Positions 6,254 to 8,474 of a stretch of DNA of 8,474 bases are shown one piece after another (the stretch's first letter is position 1; every line of letters starts with the position of its first letter). A program made the position numbers and the translations under genes. The notes beneath the pieces were generated by a model, which was not told the DNA's origin, ran no database searches, and saw only the letters and a list, made by a program, of their open reading frames with translations. Source of the DNA: Bacillota bacterium (lineage in GTDB: Bacteria > Bacillota > DTU025); contig DUWJ01000358.1 in NCBI GenBank assembly GCA_012842765.1, forward strand, positions 1-8,474, in the 5' to 3' direction.

Positions 6254-7210
6254 ATGTCACCGTCATTTTTCTCAAACCTTTGGAGTGGACTCGCAAAGAC
6301 GAGGGATGCCATTATCGATCCGATCGAGGCCTTATTCTCCAAGAAGAAGGTCATAGACGAGGAGACCCTTGAGGAGTTGGAGGCAGTTCTCATACAGGCA
6401 GACCTGGGCGTTGCAGCGACCACTGCGATAATCAACAAAATGCGGGAATCCGGTTCGCGTGGAGAGCAGGTCGATGCCGACGGGGCCGTGGCCTTGATAG
6501 AGCAGGAGCTCATCTCGATACTTGGCGAAAGGACCGCGCCTCTTGCAAGGGCTGACGAGCCACCGACCGTAGTGATGGTGGTCGGGGTCAATGGGACGGG
6601 AAAGACTACATCGATAGGGAAGATAGCGTCCATGTTGGCTCATGAGGGGAACAGAGTGACGCTTGCTGCAGCTGATACTTTTCGTGCAGCTGCCATAGAA
6701 CAGTTGGAGGTTTGGGGTAACAGGACTGGGTGCAATGTAGTACGACATCAGGAGGGATCCGATCCGGCGGCTGTGGCTTTCGATGCCTACCAGGCTGCTC
6801 GGGCCCGTGGCTCCGACTACCTGCTTGTTGACACCGCTGGCAGGCTTCACACCAAGAGCAACCTCATGGAAGAGTTGAAGAAGATCAAGAGGGTGATCTC
6901 GCGGGAGTGCGATGAAGCTCCACATGAAGTCTTGCTCGTAGTTGACGCTACGACAGGACAGAATGCCATAGCGCAGGCGCGGGTTTTCAATGAGGCGGTG
7001 GGAGTCACTGGCGTGGTCTTGACGAAGTTGGACGGAACAGCCAGAGGGGGCATCGTGGTTGCCATCAGCCAGGAATTGAACATCCCGGTGAAATATGTAG
7101 GAGTAGGTGAAGGGGCGGAAGATCTCAGACCTTTCAGTCCCGAACGGTTTGTTCAGGGGCTTCTTAGAGCGGACGCAGGTGATGATGGCCGGAAAGGTGC
7201 CAAACGCTGA
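6254..7210 (+). CDS. ftsY: Signal recognition particle receptor FtsY
   Basis: FtsY is the membrane-associated GTPase that receives ribosome-SRP complexes and, by pairing with Ffh, hands nascent membrane proteins to the Sec translocon. The 318-residue protein has an N domain of helices (about 1-95) and a G domain with all SRP-GTPase motifs: G1 GVNGTGKT (111-118), DTFRAAA (141-147), G3 DTAGR (193-197), G4 TKLDG (257-261) with GG shortly after, and the closing GVGEGAEDLRPF (283-294). DTFRAAAIEQL and VGEGxEDLRPF distinguish it from Ffh. The long acidic A domain of enterobacterial FtsY is missing, as is usual in Gram-positive lineages; membrane contact would rely on the N-terminal helix (SFFSNLWSGL). 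It lies 18 bases after smc and is followed by a terminator. Confidence 0.97.
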   Translation: MSPSFFSNLWSGLAKTRDAIIDPIEALFSKKKVIDEETLEELEAVLIQADLGVAATTAIINKMRESGSRGEQVDADGAVALIEQELISILGERTAPLARADEPPTVVMVVGVNGTGKTTSIGKIASMLAHEGNRVTLAAADTFRAAAIEQLEVWGNRTGCNVVRHQEGSDPAAVAFDAYQAARARGSDYLLVDTAGRLHTKSNLMEELKKIKRVISRECDEAPHEVLLVVDATTGQNAIAQARVFNEAVGVTGVVLTKLDGTARGGIVVAISQELNIPVKYVGVGEGAEDLRPFSPERFVQGLLRADAGDDGRKGAKR

Positions 7211-7316
7211 GTAACTAGCAAGAATACTTTAGTCTAAAAGAGCAGCTAGGCTCCGAATTGCGGGCAATGCAGATCCGGAGATTGCCAGGAAACGTGTTGA
7301 GACTTGTTTAGAAGTT

Positions 7317-7337
7317 GCGGCCCTGCGGGGCCGCTTT
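7317..7337 (+). terminator. rho-independent terminator after ftsY
   Basis: GCGGCCC (7317-7323) and GGGCCGC (7328-7334) form a perfect 7-pair GC stem around a 4-base loop, followed by TTTCCTT. It lies 106 bases past the ftsY stop and before the ylxM promoter, fitting the end of the smc-ftsY transcript. The T-run is short, so termination may be partial. Confidence 0.6.
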
Positions 7338-7346
7338 CCTTCCGAA

Positions 7347-7484
7347 TTGTGCAGGCGTCCGTCTGCGTAACCGTACACAGGATTTTGGTCCTTATAGGCA
7401 CAAGTGGTTTGAAACGCTTGAAGGCGGAATGTCTGCAGGCTGAGTAATCCTGTGCTGCGGCAGTGAGCATGCTCCTTGATGCTC
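7347..7484. repeat. cluster of inverted repeats, possible structured RNA or relic
   Basis: Three elements lie end to end. A 10-pair hairpin with wobbles has arms 7347-7356 and 7361-7370 and loop GTCC. A perfect 9-base inverted repeat CACAGGATT / AATCCTGTG (7376-7384, 7446-7454) encloses a 6-base stem CAAGTG / CGCTTG (7401-7406, 7415-7420). GAGCAT / ATGCTC (7465-7470, 7479-7484) follows, containing the palindrome GAGCATGCTC. AGGAT (7379-7383) can alternatively pair locally with GTCCT (7388-7392). It matches no RNA family I recognise; SRP RNA, tRNA and tmRNA motifs are absent. No promoter is evident directly upstream. Confidence 0.35.
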
Positions 7485-7519
7485 TGGCGAGCTTCAAAGG
7501 TCCATACGCGAAGTCCATA

Positions 7520-7548
7520 TTGACAAGGGTCGCTCATCCCTGTATACT
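7520..7548 (+). promoter_or_regulatory. sigma-A promoter of ylxM-ffh
   Basis: A perfect -35 box TTGACA (7520-7525), a 17-base spacer, and TATACT (7543-7548; 5 of 6 to TATAAT) form a near-consensus vegetative promoter. Transcription should start near 7554-7556, giving a leader of about 43 bases before the ylxM ATG. This is the strongest promoter in the window and shows that ylxM-ffh is transcribed separately from smc-ftsY. Confidence 0.85.
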
Positions 7549-7553
7549 GCGTG

Positions 7554-7577
7554 GTGTAAAGGTATAGACCTTAACAC
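7554..7577 (+). promoter_or_regulatory. dyad at the predicted transcription start: operator or 5' hairpin
   Basis: GTGT (7554-7557) and AAGGT (7559-7563) are mirrored as ACCTT (7568-7572) and ACAC (7574-7577), with one A-A mismatch and an ATAG centre. The element begins within a base or two of the predicted start site. It could bind a repressor as DNA, or fold as a stem at the extreme 5' end of the mRNA. Neither is shown by sequence alone. Confidence 0.4.
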
Positions 7578-7597
7578 TTGCAAGGTGGTCGGGGCCG

Positions 7598-8065
7598 ATG
7601 CTCGACAAGATGCTCAGGATGGGCGCTCTTCTTGATGTTCATGGTCCTCTGCTTACCGAACACCAGCGGGAAATGTGCGTGCTCTACTACTTGAACGACT
7701 ACTCGCTTGCGGAGATATCCGAGCTTTATGGGGTATCCCGACAGGCGGTCCATGACACGCTTGCCCGTGCGGAGCGTGCGATGGAGGGCCATGAGGAGAC
7801 CTTCGGTCTTCTCAGAATGGCTGAAGAGAGGCGAAAGCGCGTTGGCGAACTAGATTCCCAGCTGTCTGATGCCGATTTTCAGCTGGAAATGGCTATGGCA
7901 AGCCTCGATGAAGCCGAGCGCAGTGCCCAGCGTCCAAGCGGTCCTGATTTGGCAGGGGTGCGCCGGAACATCGAGCAGACTATGGAGATCATTGCTTCGG
8001 CCCGGCGGCTGGTGGCATCTATCGATTCAGGAGATGGCGGCAGCCCTGGCATGGAAGATGACTAG
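7598..8065 (+). CDS. ylxM: YlxM-family (UPF0122) helix-turn-helix protein
   Basis: YlxM proteins are encoded next to ffh in Bacillota and are thought to act with the SRP pathway; the family looks like region 4 of a sigma factor. The N-terminal 75 residues match the family: LLTEHQREMCVLYYLNDYSL (18-37), then AEISELYGVSRQAVHDTLAR (38-57), the helix-turn-helix, then RAERAMEGHEETFGLL. The protein has 155 residues, about 45 more than B. subtilis YlxM. The extra C-terminal part (about 76-155) looks helical and charged, with an acidic end (DSGDGG...MEDD), and I recognise no domain there. AAGGTGG (7582-7588) precedes the ATG by 9 bases. It is the first gene of its own transcript, with ffh 17 bases downstream. 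Confidence 0.88.
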   Translation: MLDKMLRMGALLDVHGPLLTEHQREMCVLYYLNDYSLAEISELYGVSRQAVHDTLARAERAMEGHEETFGLLRMAEERRKRVGELDSQLSDADFQLEMAMASLDEAERSAQRPSGPDLAGVRRNIEQTMEIIASARRLVASIDSGDGGSPGMEDD

Positions 8066-8082
8066 AGGAGGGGCAAGGCATA

Positions 8083-8474
8083 ATGTTCGAGAACCTCTCA
8101 GCCCGTCTCCAAGACGTTTTCGGTAACCTGCGGAATCGCGGGCGACTAACTGAAAAGGATGTTGATGCGGCTCTCCGTGAAGTTCGGATGGCTTTGCTCG
8201 AGGCAGACGTCAACTTCAAGGTGGCCCGTGATTTCACCGCTAGGGTGCGGGAACGCGCGGTCGGAGAGGAGGTCATGAAGAGCCTCACTCCGGCTCAACA
8301 GGTCATCAAGATCGTCATGTCCGAGCTCACTGAACTTATGGGAGGCACGGCGGCAAAGATCAGTTTTGCGCCCCGTCCTCCGACAGTGATCATGCTTGTA
8401 GGCCTGCAGGGATCCGGCAAGACAACTAGCTGCGCAAAGCTGGCAAACCTCCTGCGCAAGCAGGGGCACAAGCC
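8083..8474 (+). CDS. ffh: Signal recognition particle protein Ffh (SRP54), 5' part
   Basis: Ffh binds 4.5S-type SRP RNA and hydrophobic signal sequences emerging from the ribosome, then pairs with FtsY at the membrane in a GTP-dependent manner. The window holds the first 130 codons. Residues 1-88 form the N domain, beginning MFENLSARLQDVFGNLRNRG and including LTEKDVDAALREVRMALLEA (22-41), which is typical of Ffh. The G1 loop GLQGSGKTTSCAKLA (107-121) is the Ffh form, unlike GVNGTGKTTSIGK in FtsY. The rest of the G domain and the M domain lie beyond the right edge. A strong AGAGGAGGGG (8064-8073) overlaps the ylxM stop and sits 9 bases from the ATG, so ylxM and ffh form an operon. Confidence 0.97.
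   Translation, partial: MFENLSARLQDVFGNLRNRGRLTEKDVDAALREVRMALLEADVNFKVARDFTARVRERAVGEEVMKSLTPAQQVIKIVMSELTELMGGTAAKISFAPRPPTVIMLVGLQGSGKTTSCAKLANLLRKQGHK

Larger units (their letters stand above)
7211..7597 (+). other. 387-base ftsY-ylxM intergenic region
   Basis: No convincing gene is visible on either strand. The left part has small dyads (TTTAG-T-CTAAA at 7228-7238; GGCAAT/ATTGCC at 7263-7268 and 7281-7286) and a terminator hairpin. The middle (about 7341-7484) is unusually rich in inverted repeats. The right end holds the ylxM promoter and a dyad at its predicted transcription start. The minus-strand frame 7229-7537 resembles no protein I know and runs through the promoter, so it is not called. 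Confidence 0.7.

Noticed and set aside
7229..7537. 102-codon open frame on the minus strand in the ftsY-ylxM gap
   Set aside because: It resembles no family I recognise, has a composition like translated non-coding DNA, and runs through the strong ylxM promoter and the terminator hairpin.
7211..7597. SRP RNA, tRNA or tmRNA gene in the gap between the two SRP GTPase genes
   Set aside because: I looked for the SRP RNA GGAAG/AGCAGCC core loop and for tRNA T-arm and acceptor patterns on both strands and found none.
1..8474. CRISPR array, insertion sequence, toxin-antitoxin or defence genes
   Set aside because: No regularly spaced repeats, transposase frames or terminal inverted repeats are seen; every long + strand frame is an identifiable housekeeping gene.

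Overview
This window is a housekeeping block from what looks like a spore-forming member of the Bacillota (Clostridia- or Limnochordia-like, moderately GC-rich). The gene order is rpmF (3' end), plsX, acpP, rnc, spoVS, smc, ftsY, ylxM, ffh (5' end), all on the + strand. The rpmF-plsX...acpP-rnc-smc-ftsY-ylxM-ffh order is the classic Bacillota arrangement. SpoVS and a short FtsY without an acidic N-terminal domain fit that placement. I cannot name a genus.

Bases 1-2238 hold the lipid and translation part. The L32 tail is followed by PlsX (acyl-phosphate synthesis from acyl-ACP), then the acyl carrier protein, then RNase III, whose start lies inside the acpP end. The fapR, fabH, fabD and fabG genes that often sit around plsX and acpP are absent here; only 92 bases separate plsX from acpP. 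Bases 2331-2591 encode SpoVS, a small sporulation regulator placed unusually between rnc and smc. A terminator-like hairpin separates it from smc.

Bases 2681-7210 hold smc (chromosome condensation ATPase) and ftsY (SRP receptor GTPase), 18 bases apart and almost certainly co-transcribed. A 387-base gap follows. It contains a GC-rich terminator hairpin, a stretch rich in inverted repeats, and a near-perfect sigma-A promoter (TTGACA, 17 bases, TATACT) that starts the ylxM-ffh transcript. ylxM encodes a helix-turn-helix protein of the SRP locus; ffh (SRP54 GTPase) runs off the right edge. FtsY and Ffh are the two partner GTPases of co-translational membrane targeting.

I found no mobile element, CRISPR array, tRNA, rRNA or defence system, and no evidence of a wholly new system. 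The points worth a second look are substitutions at normally conserved active-site positions (RNase III metal ligand, SMC signature motif), the location of spoVS, frequent TTG/GTG starts, a dyad at the predicted start of the ylxM-ffh transcript, and the structured ftsY-ylxM gap.
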